DNA of 64,000 bases from Vreelandella glaciei (GCF_013415125.1 NZ_JACCDE010000021.1:1-64000), one strand, 5' to 3'; positions 7,769 through 18,204 are shown, numbered from the stretch's first letter. Notes: generated from the sequence alone by a model not told the origin. A program made the numbers and translations.

Positions 7769-8653
7769 ATGAATTTAAACTTAACCCCCGGTGCGGAAGG
7801 CCTACGCGCTCAACTGTTTCATATTATTTTCGAATCCGACACACCGGGCGCTAAAGCCTTTGATATTGCCTTGATCGGGGCTATTTTGTTGAGTGTCGCG
7901 GTCATCCTGTTGGGTAGTATCGAGATTTACGCCGAACGCTACGGGCCCATTTTCTTCTACATCGAGTGGGCATTAACGATACTGTTCAGCTTAGAGTTGT
8001 TAGTTCGCATTTACTGCCTTGAGCGCCCCTTGCTCTATCTAAAAAGCTTTTATGGAATCGTCGACTTAATCGCTATTTTACCCACTTGGCTAGTGCTACT
8101 GGTCCCTGGCGCTCATGGCCTGGTGATTGTTCGCTTGCTGCGAGTGCTGCGTATTTTCCGTATTTTGCGACTCATGGAATTTGTTGGCGAAGCCAGCCTG
8201 CTACTCGACGCGTTAAAACGCAGCCTGCGTCAAATACTGCTGTTTTTCTCTGCCATTTTCATGGTGGTCACGCTGTTCGCGGCGTTGATGTACACCATTG
8301 AATCACCGGAAGCGGGCTTCACCAGTATTCCTATGTCGATGTACTGGGCGATCGTTAGCATGACCACCGTGGGCTACGGCGACATCGTCCCCGCCACTGC
8401 GTTGGGTAAAGCGATTACCATGATCCTGATGCTGCTGGGCTACTCGATTATTGCTGTGCCCACCGGGGTATTCTCCGCTCAGGTGATCCGCTCAATACGC
8501 GAGGATCGTTACTCGGAGGAAGCCTGCCCCGGCTGCGGTTACGACCGCCATGAGAAGCGGGCCCGTTACTGCCTGCGCTGCGGCACTTGGCTAGACGAAG
8601 ACAGCGAAGACCCGCGTAAAAAAGACGATAAAGATGAGTCCGCTTCTGACTAG
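7769..8653 (+). CDS. Voltage-gated-type potassium channel with C-terminal zinc ribbon
   Basis: A 294-residue six-helix ion channel. An arginine-rich S4 segment (VRLLRVLRIFRILRLMEF, about 120-138) is followed by the pore with selectivity filter TTVGYGD and a last helix. The tail after residue 250 carries two Cys pairs, CPGCGYDRHE and CLRCGTWL, that make a rubredoxin-like zinc ribbon, then a very acidic end. This suggests a potassium channel gated by voltage and perhaps by the metal-binding tail. AGGATG precedes the ATG. It is convergent with yciO, with only 13 bp between their stop codons. Confidence 0.88.
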   Translation: MNLNLTPGAEGLRAQLFHIIFESDTPGAKAFDIALIGAILLSVAVILLGSIEIYAERYGPIFFYIEWALTILFSLELLVRIYCLERPLLYLKSFYGIVDLIAILPTWLVLLVPGAHGLVIVRLLRVLRIFRILRLMEFVGEASLLLDALKRSLRQILLFFSAIFMVVTLFAALMYTIESPEAGFTSIPMSMYWAIVSMTTVGYGDIVPATALGKAITMILMLLGYSIIAVPTGVFSAQVIRSIREDRYSEEACPGCGYDRHEKRARYCLRCGTWLDEDSEDPRKKDDKDESASD

Positions 8654-8666
8654 CTTGCGCCTAACG

Positions 8667-9290
8667 CTAAGCCTGGAAGGGCGTGATATCACCGCGTCCT
8701 TCGCGAATGATTTTAGGCGGCAGCTCGCGCAGGTCGATAACGCTGGTGGGGTCTAGATGGCAAGCGCCGCCATCGATAATGGCATCCAGATGCGCGCCAA
8801 AACGCTCGCGGATCTCCTCCGGGTCGTTCATGGGAAAATCATCGCCCACCGGAATGAGCGTCACGCTCATCAACGGCTCCCCCAAGGCTGCCAGCAACGC
8901 ATGCGTAATGCGGTGATCCGGCACGCGTACACCAATGGAGCGGCGTTTGGGGTGCAACAATAGCCGCGGCACTTCTGAAGTAGCATCCAAGATATAGGTG
9001 TACGGCCCCGGCGTATGCGCTTTCAACAACCGGAAAACGTCGTTATCCACCTTAGCGTAGGTGCCGATCTCTGATAAATCGGAGCACACCAAAGTGAAGT
9101 TGTGTTTATCGTCCAGTGAACGCAGCCATTTAATCTTCTCAATGGCTTTCTTCTCACCCAGGTGGCAGCCCAAGGCATAGCCTGAATCGGTGGGGTAAGC
9201 CACTACGCCGCCTTTACGAATGATTGCAATCGCCTGATCAATCAGCCGCTTTTGCGGGTTTTCCGGGTGAATCTGGAAATATTGGCTCAT
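8667..9290 (-). CDS. yciO: Sua5/YciO/YrdC-family protein (YciO)
   Basis: 207 residues from the start MSQYFQIHPENP. The frame is open to 9314, but AAGGAG sits 8-13 bp before the ATG at 9290, and the family begins at exactly this motif. The YrdC-like fold (KGGVVAYPTDSGYALGC, SIGVRVPDH) binds ATP and RNA; the related TsaC/Sua5 enzymes make threonylcarbamoyl-AMP for tRNA t6A, whereas YciO is a weakly active paralogue of uncertain role. With rnm and yciI nearby it forms the conserved yciO-yciV-yciI neighbourhood. Confidence 0.92.
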   Translation of the reverse strand: MSQYFQIHPENPQKRLIDQAIAIIRKGGVVAYPTDSGYALGCHLGEKKAIEKIKWLRSLDDKHNFTLVCSDLSEIGTYAKVDNDVFRLLKAHTPGPYTYILDATSEVPRLLLHPKRRSIGVRVPDHRITHALLAALGEPLMSVTLIPVGDDFPMNDPEEIRERFGAHLDAIIDGGACHLDPTSVIDLRELPPKIIREGRGDITPFQA

Positions 9291-9341
9291 AAAACTACTC
9301 CTTTCATAGCTCACTGTCTTAGCGGTTCCTACAGCATAGCT

Positions 9342-9397
9342 GACCTTAGCTGGTGATAACTTAAGCTGACGAGAACTTAAGCTAACGAAAACTTAGC
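9342..9397. repeat. Short array with 16-bp period between yciO and rnm
   Basis: AACTTAAGCTGACGAG (9358-9373) is followed directly by AACTTAAGCTAACGAA (9374-9389), with 14 of 16 positions identical, then by a third partial unit (AACTTAGCC) that enters the last codons of rnm. A weaker unit, GACCTTAGCTGGTGAT, precedes at 9342-9357. The period equals that of the arrays at 131-226 and 57921-57998. Confidence 0.6.
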
Positions 9398-10313
9398 CAT
9401 TCGCTAACAGACCGGGGGCGGCATCGCGTAGATGCACCAAGCGCGGATGCTGCCATATCGGGGGCGCTGCCGTGCGCGGTACCAAGCTCATACTGCCGGG
9501 TGCTGCATGGCTGCCGGGAAAGTGAAAGTCGCTGCCCAAGGAAGCGTATAACTCACGCTCGACCAGCTGGCGCGCCAAGTCACGGGTGCTATCCGGGTTC
9601 TGCTGGCCGCTAACCAGCTCAACCGCTTGGCCGCCCGCCGCCTGGAAGGTATCCATCAACAGCCCACGCTTGCGTCGAGTGAGGCCATGGCGCAATGGAT
9701 GGGCGATCACGGCAACGCCGCCTGATTCCACAATCCAGCTCACGGCTTCGCTGATTTCTGGCCAGTGGGCTTTGACATCGCCCTTCTTGCCGCTGCCTAG
9801 GTAGCGCTTAAAGGCACTTGCCCAGTCGGGCACCACTCCTTCAGCTACCAAGGCACGGGCAAAATCCGGGCGGCCTAGGGGGCGGTCGCTGCCTGCGTGA
9901 AGGCGCGCTTTTTCTAGGGCGTCGGGTAAACCTACTTTTTCCAGTCGTTCGGCAATGACTTCCGCACGCTGGATACGCGCCTCACGCTGCTGAATCAAGC
10001 CTTCCACCATCGGCCCCTGCAAGCCGCCGGGCATCAGCGCCACGACATGAATATTGACTCCTTGCCAGCGTGTGGATAACTCACAGCCAGGGATAAGACA
10101 TAGCCCTGCTTGCTCGGCGGCGCGGCCCGCTTCTTCAATGCCGTCCATGGTATCGTGATCGGTAAGCGACATATGCGTCAGCCCGCGCTCGGCGCACAGT
10201 GTTACCAGCTCAGTGGGCGATAGCGCGCCATCAGAAGCGGTGGAGTGCATGTGCAAATCAACCGGGTAACGCTGATCGGCATCAAAGGTATAAGGAAGTC
10301 GAGACATAAGCAT
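9393..10313 (-). CDS. rnm: PHP-domain phosphoesterase, RNase AM (YciV)
   Basis: A 306-residue PHP-family metal hydrolase. The metal ligands are visible in DLHMHSTASDGALS near the N-terminus, LTDHDTMDGIEE, the HPLRHGLTRR segment and the C-terminal GSDFHFPG. E. coli YciV (RNase AM) is a 5'-3' exoribonuclease that trims rRNA and also removes phosphate from 3',5'-nucleoside bisphosphates. Two ATG codons (10313 and 10307) are possible; neither has a strong ribosome site. It lies between yciO on the same strand and the divergent yciI. Confidence 0.9.
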   Translation of the reverse strand: MLMSRLPYTFDADQRYPVDLHMHSTASDGALSPTELVTLCAERGLTHMSLTDHDTMDGIEEAGRAAEQAGLCLIPGCELSTRWQGVNIHVVALMPGGLQGPMVEGLIQQREARIQRAEVIAERLEKVGLPDALEKARLHAGSDRPLGRPDFARALVAEGVVPDWASAFKRYLGSGKKGDVKAHWPEISEAVSWIVESGGVAVIAHPLRHGLTRRKRGLLMDTFQAAGGQAVELVSGQQNPDSTRDLARQLVERELYASLGSDFHFPGSHAAPGSMSLVPRTAAPPIWQHPRLVHLRDAAPGLLANG

Positions 10314-10457
10314 GACGCCGTGTGAGCAGTTTGTCAGAATGCGCTTTTCAGCTGTGAATAAATCGTTCGCAATGGGTAAGATATGGTGCGCGCATCTGTC
10401 TGCGCGGTCAATGAACGCTCACTTTTCATCCCCTTCTTTTCAAGGAGTTATATCCAC

Positions 10458-10757
10458 ATGCTGTACGCCATTATGAGTGAAGACGTGCCCAATAGCTTAG
10501 AGCGTCGTTTAGCGGCTCGCCCTGATCACCTCGCCCGCTTGGAAGCGCTGCGTGACGAAGGCCGGATAGTTTTAGCTGGCCCTCACCCTGCCATCGACGC
10601 TGAAAATCCCGGCGATGCTGGCTTTTCCGGCAGCTTGGTCGTGGCGGAGTTTGAGAGCCTGGAAGAGGCTAATGCATGGGCGGATGCCGACCCATACATG
10701 ATTGCGGGGGTCTATGCCAAGGTAATTGTTAAGCCGTTCAAGAAAGTTTTGCCTTGA
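10458..10757 (+). CDS. yciI: YciI family protein
   Basis: A 99-residue ferredoxin-like (dimeric alpha/beta barrel) protein that aligns end to end with E. coli Yci[18 protein letters not shown] at the start, [13 protein letters not shown] in the middle, and the ending [14 protein letters not shown]. The frame opens upstream at 10383, but AAGGAG at 10442-10447 and family length fix the ATG at 10458. Activity is unproven; relatives include dehydrochlorinases and muconolactone-isomerase-like proteins. Confidence 0.93.
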   Translation: MLYAIMSEDVPNSLERRLAARPDHLARLEALRDEGRIVLAGPHPAIDAENPGDAGFSGSLVVAEFESLEEANAWADADPYMIAGVYAKVIVKPFKKVLP

Positions 10758-10779
10758 CCCCAATAGTCGAGTGTGGAGG

Positions 10780-10833
10780 GTCCGCCCGCTTTTTCACAGA
10801 GCCTGTGGAAAACTCTGTGCAAACCCGGCGGAC
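10780..10833 (+). other. Nested inverted repeats between yciI and mnmC
   Basis: GTCCGCC (10780-10786) pairs with GGCGGAC (10827-10833), and inside it CACAGAG (10795-10801) pairs with CTCTGTG (10813-10819), giving a two-tier stem-loop. No T-run follows, so it is not a classical terminator. It could be a processing or leader structure for mnmC. The inner loop contains TGTGGAAAA, one base from a DnaA box. Confidence 0.45.
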
Positions 10834-10914
10834 GCTTTGCGCTAAGCCAGAGCCAGCGCCGACGGCGACAAATTGATCATTTTTTAACCACTTCTTCATT
10901 AAACGGATATCTGC

Positions 10915-12942
10915 GTGACCCAACGTTCCAATGCTTTGCCTGCCCTCGCGGCGTTAACCACGCCTCTACTTACCTGGAACGAGGGAGCACCCCACGCAAC
11001 CGCATTTGATGACATCTATTTCACCCGTGGCGATGGGCGCGCTGAAACCGAACATGTTTTTCTGGGTGCCAACCATCTTCCCCAGCGCTTTGCTGAGTGG
11101 AAAGCAGCAAGGCCGTTCGTCATTGGTGAAACCGGCTTTGGTACCGGGCTGAACATACTCTGCGCTTGGGCTTGTTTTGAGCAGCATGCAGCGCCCAATG
11201 CGCGGCTGCACCTGTTATCCACAGAGAAGTTTCCTCTTGAGCATGAGGCGCTGGAACAGGCGCTTAGTGCTTGGCCTTCGCTAGCGGCTTATGCACAGGT
11301 GCTATGCGCCCAGTGGCCCGCTGCCGTGAGCGGCATTCACCGCCTGCACTTAACCGAGCGCGTCACGCTTGACCTGCATTTCGGCGATACCACAGAGCGC
11401 CTGGAGCAGCTAGATGGCCAAGTCGACGCCTGGTTTTTAGACGGTTTTGCGCCTTCTAAAAACCCCGATATGTGGCAGCCAGCGCTATTTAACGCCATGG
11501 CCGCCCGTTCACGCCCCGGCGCGACATTCGCCACCTTTACCTGCGCAGGTATCGTTAAACGGGGATTAAAAGCCGCAGGCTTTAGCTGGAAGAAAGTGCC
11601 AGGCTATGGTCGCAAGCGGGAAATGCTCGCGGGCAGTATCGAAACGCCGCCTGAGGAGCAGCGCCGCCAGGCAACGCCCTGGTTTACCCCACCGCCCGTG
11701 GCAGCCGTAAAGCACGTTGCGATAGTCGGTGCTGGGCTGGCGGGCAGCACGATGGCGGCAGCGTTAGCGCGGCGCGGTATTCAGGTAACGGTTGTTGAGC
11801 GCGAAGCCCCCGGCGCGGGCGGCTCAGGCAATCGCCAGGGCGCGCTGTATGTAAAGCTGGCTGCCGAGACTAATCACCAGAGCCGTGTTTACCTTGCCGG
11901 GCTGCTGTACAGCCAGCGCTGGCTTACCCAACAGCTATCCACACAGTCGTTGTCCACATCCCCTTTATGGCAGCCCTGCGGCGTGGTGCAGTTGGCGAGT
12001 AGTGATAAAGAAGCGCGCCGCCAGCAGCGTTTTATTGAACAACACCCGCTGCCCAGCGACGTTGTCACTGCGCTAAACAACCCGGCGCTAAGCGAAGCAA
12101 CGGCCATGCCCATTGACGCACCCCATGGGCTGTTTTACCCACAGGCGGGATGGGTTCAGCCCAAGGCACTATGTGAGCACTTACTTAGTCAGCCAGGAGT
12201 GACTTTCCAGCAGGGTGACGTTAGCTCCCTTACCCGCACAGCCGCCGGGTGGCAGCTCAATCTAGATGATGCCAGCACGCTTAATGTCGATCAGGTGGTG
12301 ATTGCCAGTGCGCATTTGGCTGACCGCTTTGCGCAAACCAGCGAACTGCCGCTGCAGTCGGTCCGCGGCCAGATTAGCGAGCTAAAACTACCCGATGGGG
12401 TAGCAGGCCCAACCCGTGTGGTATGCGCCGGAGGCTATGTAGCGCCTGCTCTGGATGGCGTGCTGACGTTTGGCGCCAGCTTTGTACCCAATAACGCAAC
12501 CACCGATGTAACCGCCGACGATCATCAACGCAATATTGATGAGCTGCGTCAGACATTGCCCAACTTAGTCGCCGAGCTGGAAAAAGCCGGTAGTGAATTA
12601 ACGCCTGAACACCTTCAAGGTCGCGCGGCGGTGCGTGCGGCCAGCCCTGACAAAACCCCTTATGCAGGGCCTGTGCCGTTAGCAGAGGCGTGGCAGGCCG
12701 ACTATGCGCGGCTAGCTAAAGATGCTACTCGGGTGCCAGAGACGCCAGGCGAGCACTACCCAGGCCTGTGGATATCGACGGCTCATGGCTCACGCGGGCT
12801 AGCCAGCGCGCCGCTATGCGCCGAGGTGATTGCTTCAAGAATGTGCGATGAACCGATGCCGCTGGAAGCGCCCCTGGTCGATCACCTGCACCCAGGGCGA
12901 CGCATTATCAGCGCAATTATTCGGAGCGAGAACGCTCAATAG
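10915..12942 (+). CDS. mnmC: Bifunctional tRNA modification enzyme MnmC
   Basis: 675 residues with a GTG start. The N-terminal SAM-dependent methyltransferase (about 1-245; GETGFGTGLN near 68, WFLDGFAPSKNPDMW) performs the final methylation. The C-terminal FAD-dependent oxidoreductase (about 260-675; VGAGLAGS dinucleotide fold, GSGNRQGALY) removes the carboxymethyl group. Together they convert cmnm5s2U to mnm5s2U at the wobble base of tRNAs made by MnmEG. Size and domain order match E. coli MnmC (668). It is followed by the 108-bp repeat array, not by another plus-strand gene. Confidence 0.95.
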   Translation: MTQRSNALPALAALTTPLLTWNEGAPHATAFDDIYFTRGDGRAETEHVFLGANHLPQRFAEWKAARPFVIGETGFGTGLNILCAWACFEQHAAPNARLHLLSTEKFPLEHEALEQALSAWPSLAAYAQVLCAQWPAAVSGIHRLHLTERVTLDLHFGDTTERLEQLDGQVDAWFLDGFAPSKNPDMWQPALFNAMAARSRPGATFATFTCAGIVKRGLKAAGFSWKKVPGYGRKREMLAGSIETPPEEQRRQATPWFTPPPVAAVKHVAIVGAGLAGSTMAAALARRGIQVTVVEREAPGAGGSGNRQGALYVKLAAETNHQSRVYLAGLLYSQRWLTQQLSTQSLSTSPLWQPCGVVQLASSDKEARRQQRFIEQHPLPSDVVTALNNPALSEATAMPIDAPHGLFYPQAGWVQPKALCEHLLSQPGVTFQQGDVSSLTRTAAGWQLNLDDASTLNVDQVVIASAHLADRFAQTSELPLQSVRGQISELKLPDGVAGPTRVVCAGGYVAPALDGVLTFGASFVPNNATTDVTADDHQRNIDELRQTLPNLVAELEKAGSELTPEHLQGRAAVRAASPDKTPYAGPVPLAEAWQADYARLAKDATRVPETPGEHYPGLWISTAHGSRGLASAPLCAEVIASRMCDEPMPLEAPLVDHLHPGRRIISAIIRSENAQ

Positions 12943-12950
12943 GCAAGCTT

Positions 12951-13202
12951 GAGATTGCCGCGTCGCTACGCTCCTCACAATGACAGGACTCGATGCTTCA
13001 GCTAAATGTCATCGCGAGCGAAGCGCGGCGATCTCGGATTTGCCTGCCACTGCCAGCAAAGTTCGCCGCGTCGCTACGCTCCTCGCAACGACAGGACTCG
13101 ATGCTTCAGCTAAATGTCATCGCGAGCGAAGCGCGGCGATCTCGGATTTGCCTGCCACTGCCAGCAAAGTTCGCCGCGTCGCTACGCTCCTCGCAACGAC
13201 AT
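12951..13202. repeat. Perfect 108-bp tandem duplication of a palindromic intergenic repeat
   Basis: Copies at 12982-13089 and 13090-13197 are identical base for base, preceded by a partial copy (12951-12981) and followed by the first bases of another. Each unit has two arms of an imperfect palindrome: GTCATCGCGAGCGAAGCGCG and the diverged reverse arm ending CTCCTCGCAACGACA, separated by about 35 bp. It is a REP-like mobile intergenic repeat. A reverse-orientation copy, broken by an IS, lies at 30181-30261. Open frames across it are by-products of the repeat. Confidence 0.9.
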
Positions 13203-13228
13203 ACCGGGAGGCTTTTCGCAAGATGCGT

Positions 13229-13503
13229 CTAAAAATCACCCTCTTCCTCGTCATCGGCGATATCTCGGCCAAACGAGCGCCACCGTGCTAGGGTCATGAC
13301 TTCGGTCATCTCCAGCTCAAGGTCATGGGCGATGATCAGTTCGTTACGCTCAAGCTGCTTTTTGAGCTCGGCTACCCAGCCATGCATGCCCTCGCCCGTG
13401 GTATCGGTCGTGTCGTAACCCTGGCGGGTCACAAACGCCTCAAGCAGGGCATCGAGGGTTTCCGGTGGCAGCATTCTTGCGGGTACTTCAATAAAACGGC
13501 TCA

Positions 13504-13504
<1 letters not shown>
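13229..13504 (-). CDS. YheU-like (UPF0270) small protein
   Basis: 91 residues from MSRFIEVPARMLPPETLDAL, the family opening (E. coli YheU has [21 protein letters not shown]). The helix LDALLEAFVTRQGYD and the later KKQLERNELIIAHDLELE match the family, and the tail is acidic. The ATG shares one base with the ligA stop (TAATG), and GGAGCAG lies upstream, so it is translationally coupled to ligA. Function is unknown. Confidence 0.82.
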
Positions 13505-15576
<2,072 letters not shown>

Positions 15577-15640
15577 CTAAGCAATTTAAAAATTGAACGA
15601 ACGTGAAAACTGAACGACTGTAAAATTAGCGTTTATTGAA

Positions 15641-15676
15641 CAAAAACACCCGCCTTCTGGCAAGAAGGCGGGTGTT
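15641..15676 (-). terminator. Strong intrinsic terminator after zipA
   Basis: AACACCCGCCTTCT (15645-15658) and AGAAGGCGGGTGTT (15663-15676) form a perfect 14-bp stem with a 4-base loop. On the minus strand it is followed by a T-run. It lies 17 bp after the zipA stop and separates zipA from ligA. Confidence 0.9.
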
Positions 15677-15692
15677 GAACAGCCAGTGTGAT

Positions 15693-17555
15693 TTAGCGGA
15701 CTTGCATGTGCCGATGCAGACGATGGCGACGCTCAAATTCACGCACCCGCTGACGGGCAAACTCGATCGTTTGTGCGGTCATCACACTGCGGTTTTCATC
15801 TTTCAGTTCGCCGCCCATATGACGTACCACGACCATGGCGGTTTCGACCATCGCCTCGAACGCGGCAGCGCTATCGAGTGCACCCGGCAGTGGCATCAGT
15901 AAGGTGATGCCTGGGGTCATGAACTCGCCCATCTCTTCAATGGGGAAGGTGCCTGGCTTAACGACATTGACCATGGAGAACTGCAGTTCGCTGTCATCAC
16001 TTTCCGTTTCAAAGCGGTGGAAAATGCCCATTTCACGGCTATAGCGCAAGCCACACACCATCATGAGTTCCAGCAGCTTGCTACCATCAAAACCTTCTGG
16101 GTCACGGGAGAGAACGCTGATAACAACCACTTCTTCAGCGCTGGAAAGCGTCTCTTTGGCGTGTTCGCCGCTCACATCGTGACGTAGGGCTTTTTCTAAT
16201 GTGGGATGAATACGGACGCTATCATTCCCCCCGCGCTCATCAGCAGCGCGGTCGTCATAAGCAGTATCGCTGGCATAATCGGCGTTTTCGTCAAAGTCAG
16301 CAGAGTAGCCCTCTTCATAAAGCGGTTCTTCATACCGAGACGCTTCACGAGCTTGATCATCCGCTCGCTGCTGAGCAGCCAGTCTATCCGCGGCCGCTGC
16401 ATTGGCTGCTGCCTCTTCACGTGCCTGCGCCTGCTCTTGGGCTACGCGAGCACGCTCAGCATCGGCGGCTTCTTTCGCTTCACGCCGCTGTTCCGCTTCC
16501 ACTGCTTTACGCTCAGCTTTCTGCTTGGCCAGCGCCTTATCTCGCAGCGCTTTCTCAGCCTTTTTGCGTTGTTTCTCTTTACGACGCTCGATCAACCGGC
16601 GCTTCAATGAGCGGCCCATGCCTTCAAAGTCGACTAACCGGTATTCATCCACTTCGTCATCGTCAAGCTCGTCGTGGTCACCGGCGGTATCGGAGCGCAA
16701 CTGACGACGTTTAGGAGAGTGATCATTAGCATGTTTTGCAAATACGGCATCTTCTGGCTCAGCACGTAGTACCGGTTCAGCGTCATAATCAGGCTGAACA
16801 GAGGCTTCCGTATCCGTTTCGCTTGCGCGAATAGACATGTCATCAGGCGAAGCAGCTGCCTCACGGGTCGTTGAGCCTTCTTTTATAGCGGCCTGTGGAG
16901 CAGGCTCAGTTGCTTCAGCGTTCACGTTAGAAGCGGTTGCGTTAGCCATTGCAGCAGAATCAGCGGCCGCCGTTGGCTCGGCTTCATATTGCGATACAGC
17001 CTCTTTGTCCTGGGGAACCTCAGCAGCCTTTAGGGTACTGGCCTTTGAAGTGCTGTTCATTGAAGTGTTTGCCATAGAAATACTGGGCTCAAGGCGCTCA
17101 TGCTCAGTCGGCATGGAGGGTGAAGTCGTCGCAGTATTTGCTTTAGCGACGACTGGGCGCTCCGTTTTTTCTGCTGCTATTGATTGGGAATTAGCGATGG
17201 ATTCCGCTTTTGCAGCTTTGCGTTTGGCTGCTTTAGCTGACGCCGAACGCCTAAACTCAGAAAGCACTCTGGAAGGGCCAGGATGCTCTTGACGCTCTAA
17301 TTTTGGTTTATGACCTAAGCCACTATAGTCAGCGGGCTTAACGACTCGTGCACCGCCATTGGGTAGTTCCCAATTGATCTCTGCTGCTTTAGCAGCTTCA
17401 TCGGGATCATCTTCTAGCTGACTAGCTGAAAGATCCTTTTCCGCCTGATCCAGACGGGGTACACGACGCTGACGTTGAAGTCTTCGCGCACCGTCTATAA
17501 CGATGAGCGATACCAACGCCAGCCCTAAAATGATTAGCCACTCTCTTAGTTCCAT
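15693..17555 (-). CDS. zipA: Cell division protein ZipA, unusually long
   Basis: A 620-residue inner-membrane division protein; E. coli ZipA is about 330. Residues 1-22 form the N-terminal membrane anchor (LREWLIILGLALVSLIVID). A disordered Ala/Glu/Ser-rich linker follows, then a highly charged Arg/Lys/Glu/Ala coiled-coil-like stretch at about 330-420. The last 145 residues are the FtsZ-binding domain (EVVVISVLSRDPEGFDG to HMQVR), which tethers FtsZ to the membrane. The extra length is all in the linker. It is downstream of smc across a long AT-rich gap and ends in a strong terminator. Confidence 0.92.
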   Translation of the reverse strand: MELREWLIILGLALVSLIVIDGARRLQRQRRVPRLDQAEKDLSASQLEDDPDEAAKAAEINWELPNGGARVVKPADYSGLGHKPKLERQEHPGPSRVLSEFRRSASAKAAKRKAAKAESIANSQSIAAEKTERPVVAKANTATTSPSMPTEHERLEPSISMANTSMNSTSKASTLKAAEVPQDKEAVSQYEAEPTAAADSAAMANATASNVNAEATEPAPQAAIKEGSTTREAAASPDDMSIRASETDTEASVQPDYDAEPVLRAEPEDAVFAKHANDHSPKRRQLRSDTAGDHDELDDDEVDEYRLVDFEGMGRSLKRRLIERRKEKQRKKAEKALRDKALAKQKAERKAVEAEQRREAKEAADAERARVAQEQAQAREEAAANAAAADRLAAQQRADDQAREASRYEEPLYEEGYSADFDENADYASDTAYDDRAADERGGNDSVRIHPTLEKALRHDVSGEHAKETLSSAEEVVVISVLSRDPEGFDGSKLLELMMVCGLRYSREMGIFHRFETESDDSELQFSMVNVVKPGTFPIEEMGEFMTPGITLLMPLPGALDSAAAFEAMVETAMVVVRHMGGELKDENRSVMTAQTIEFARQRVREFERRHRLHRHMQVR

Positions 17556-18204
17556 GTCGAACGTTCCATGGTCATCTTGCCGGTTGCTAAGGCACCATGC
17601 CTAAATATGGGTAACTGCTATTTAATAAGTACTTGCCACCAAGCATAGCGCGATTGCTATGAAAAGGGCCAATTTTTGCTGATAATTACGCTATTTTCAC
17701 GCTTTTGAAACTGTTATTGAAGCCGGTTAAGGCAAAAGTCCGACCTTAACTTCAGCCGAAAGTGTCACGAGCCTTTGATCTAATCGTTATACATAGCCTT
17801 ATAAAGGAAGCTCGAAAGCTAGAAAAGCCATTTTGACCGTTGGGAAGTGCATAACCGTTTCAGCCTTTTGCTTACTAATGTGCTAATCATCCCCATTGGC
17901 AAGATCTATTTATAAGCTGCTTAACGTTCTCATACCAAACATTAATAGAGGTAATATAGTTAACTTGAGCGCGTTAGGACACTTTTTTGCGTATTTGCAT
18001 AATGTTTATCACTCCATGATTAACAAACTGCTGTTTATAGTTACAGTCTCTTCCAAAATTCTTCTGCTGTCGCACTGATGGGGCGGCCGGTCGGGTTAGA
18101 TGTATATGCACCGTCATATCCCAACGCTCATCCAGTACACGCACTAAACGGCTATCGTGAATGTCTTGCTCAGCAAGACATTTGAAGGTGAAGGAAGAAG
18201 GCGG
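17556..18204. other. AT-rich 650-bp gap between smc and zipA
   Basis: No gene is supported. The DNA from about 17,580 to 18,080 is notably AT-rich, unlike the flanking genes. A 60-codon frame at 17896-18078 (+) has no ribosome site or recognisable motif. From about 18,080 composition becomes GC-rich again, and a short plus-strand frame (MGRPVGLDVYAPSYPN...) ends in a TGA near 18185; it looks like a remnant rather than a gene. The zipA promoter must lie near 17,560-17,700. Confidence 0.5.
18160..18182 (-). terminator. Perfect hairpin just after smc, possible terminator
   Basis: AATGTCTTGC (18160-18169) pairs perfectly with GCAAGACATT (18173-18182) around a 3-base loop, 22 bp beyond the smc stop. 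No clear T-run follows on the minus strand, so it may be a weak terminator or an RNA-end-protecting hairpin. Confidence 0.5.

Noticed and set aside
10383..10457. N-terminal 25 codons upstream of yciI in the same frame
   Set aside because: AAGGAG before the ATG at 10458 and the family length show that the upstream part is leader sequence.
10071..11957. Replication origin suggested by DnaA-box-like sites
   Set aside because: There is no AT-rich unwinding region, no dnaA/dnaN/gyrB or mioC/gidA neighbours, and the sites lie mostly inside genes.
12980..13299. Three overlapping plus-strand open frames of 60-103 codons
   Set aside because: They are created by the 108-bp tandem repeat (the peptide itself repeats every 36 residues) and have no ribosome sites.
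17896..18078. 60-codon plus-strand frame in the smc-zipA gap
   Set aside because: No ribosome site, AT-rich composition and no recognisable motif; the composition alone explains it.
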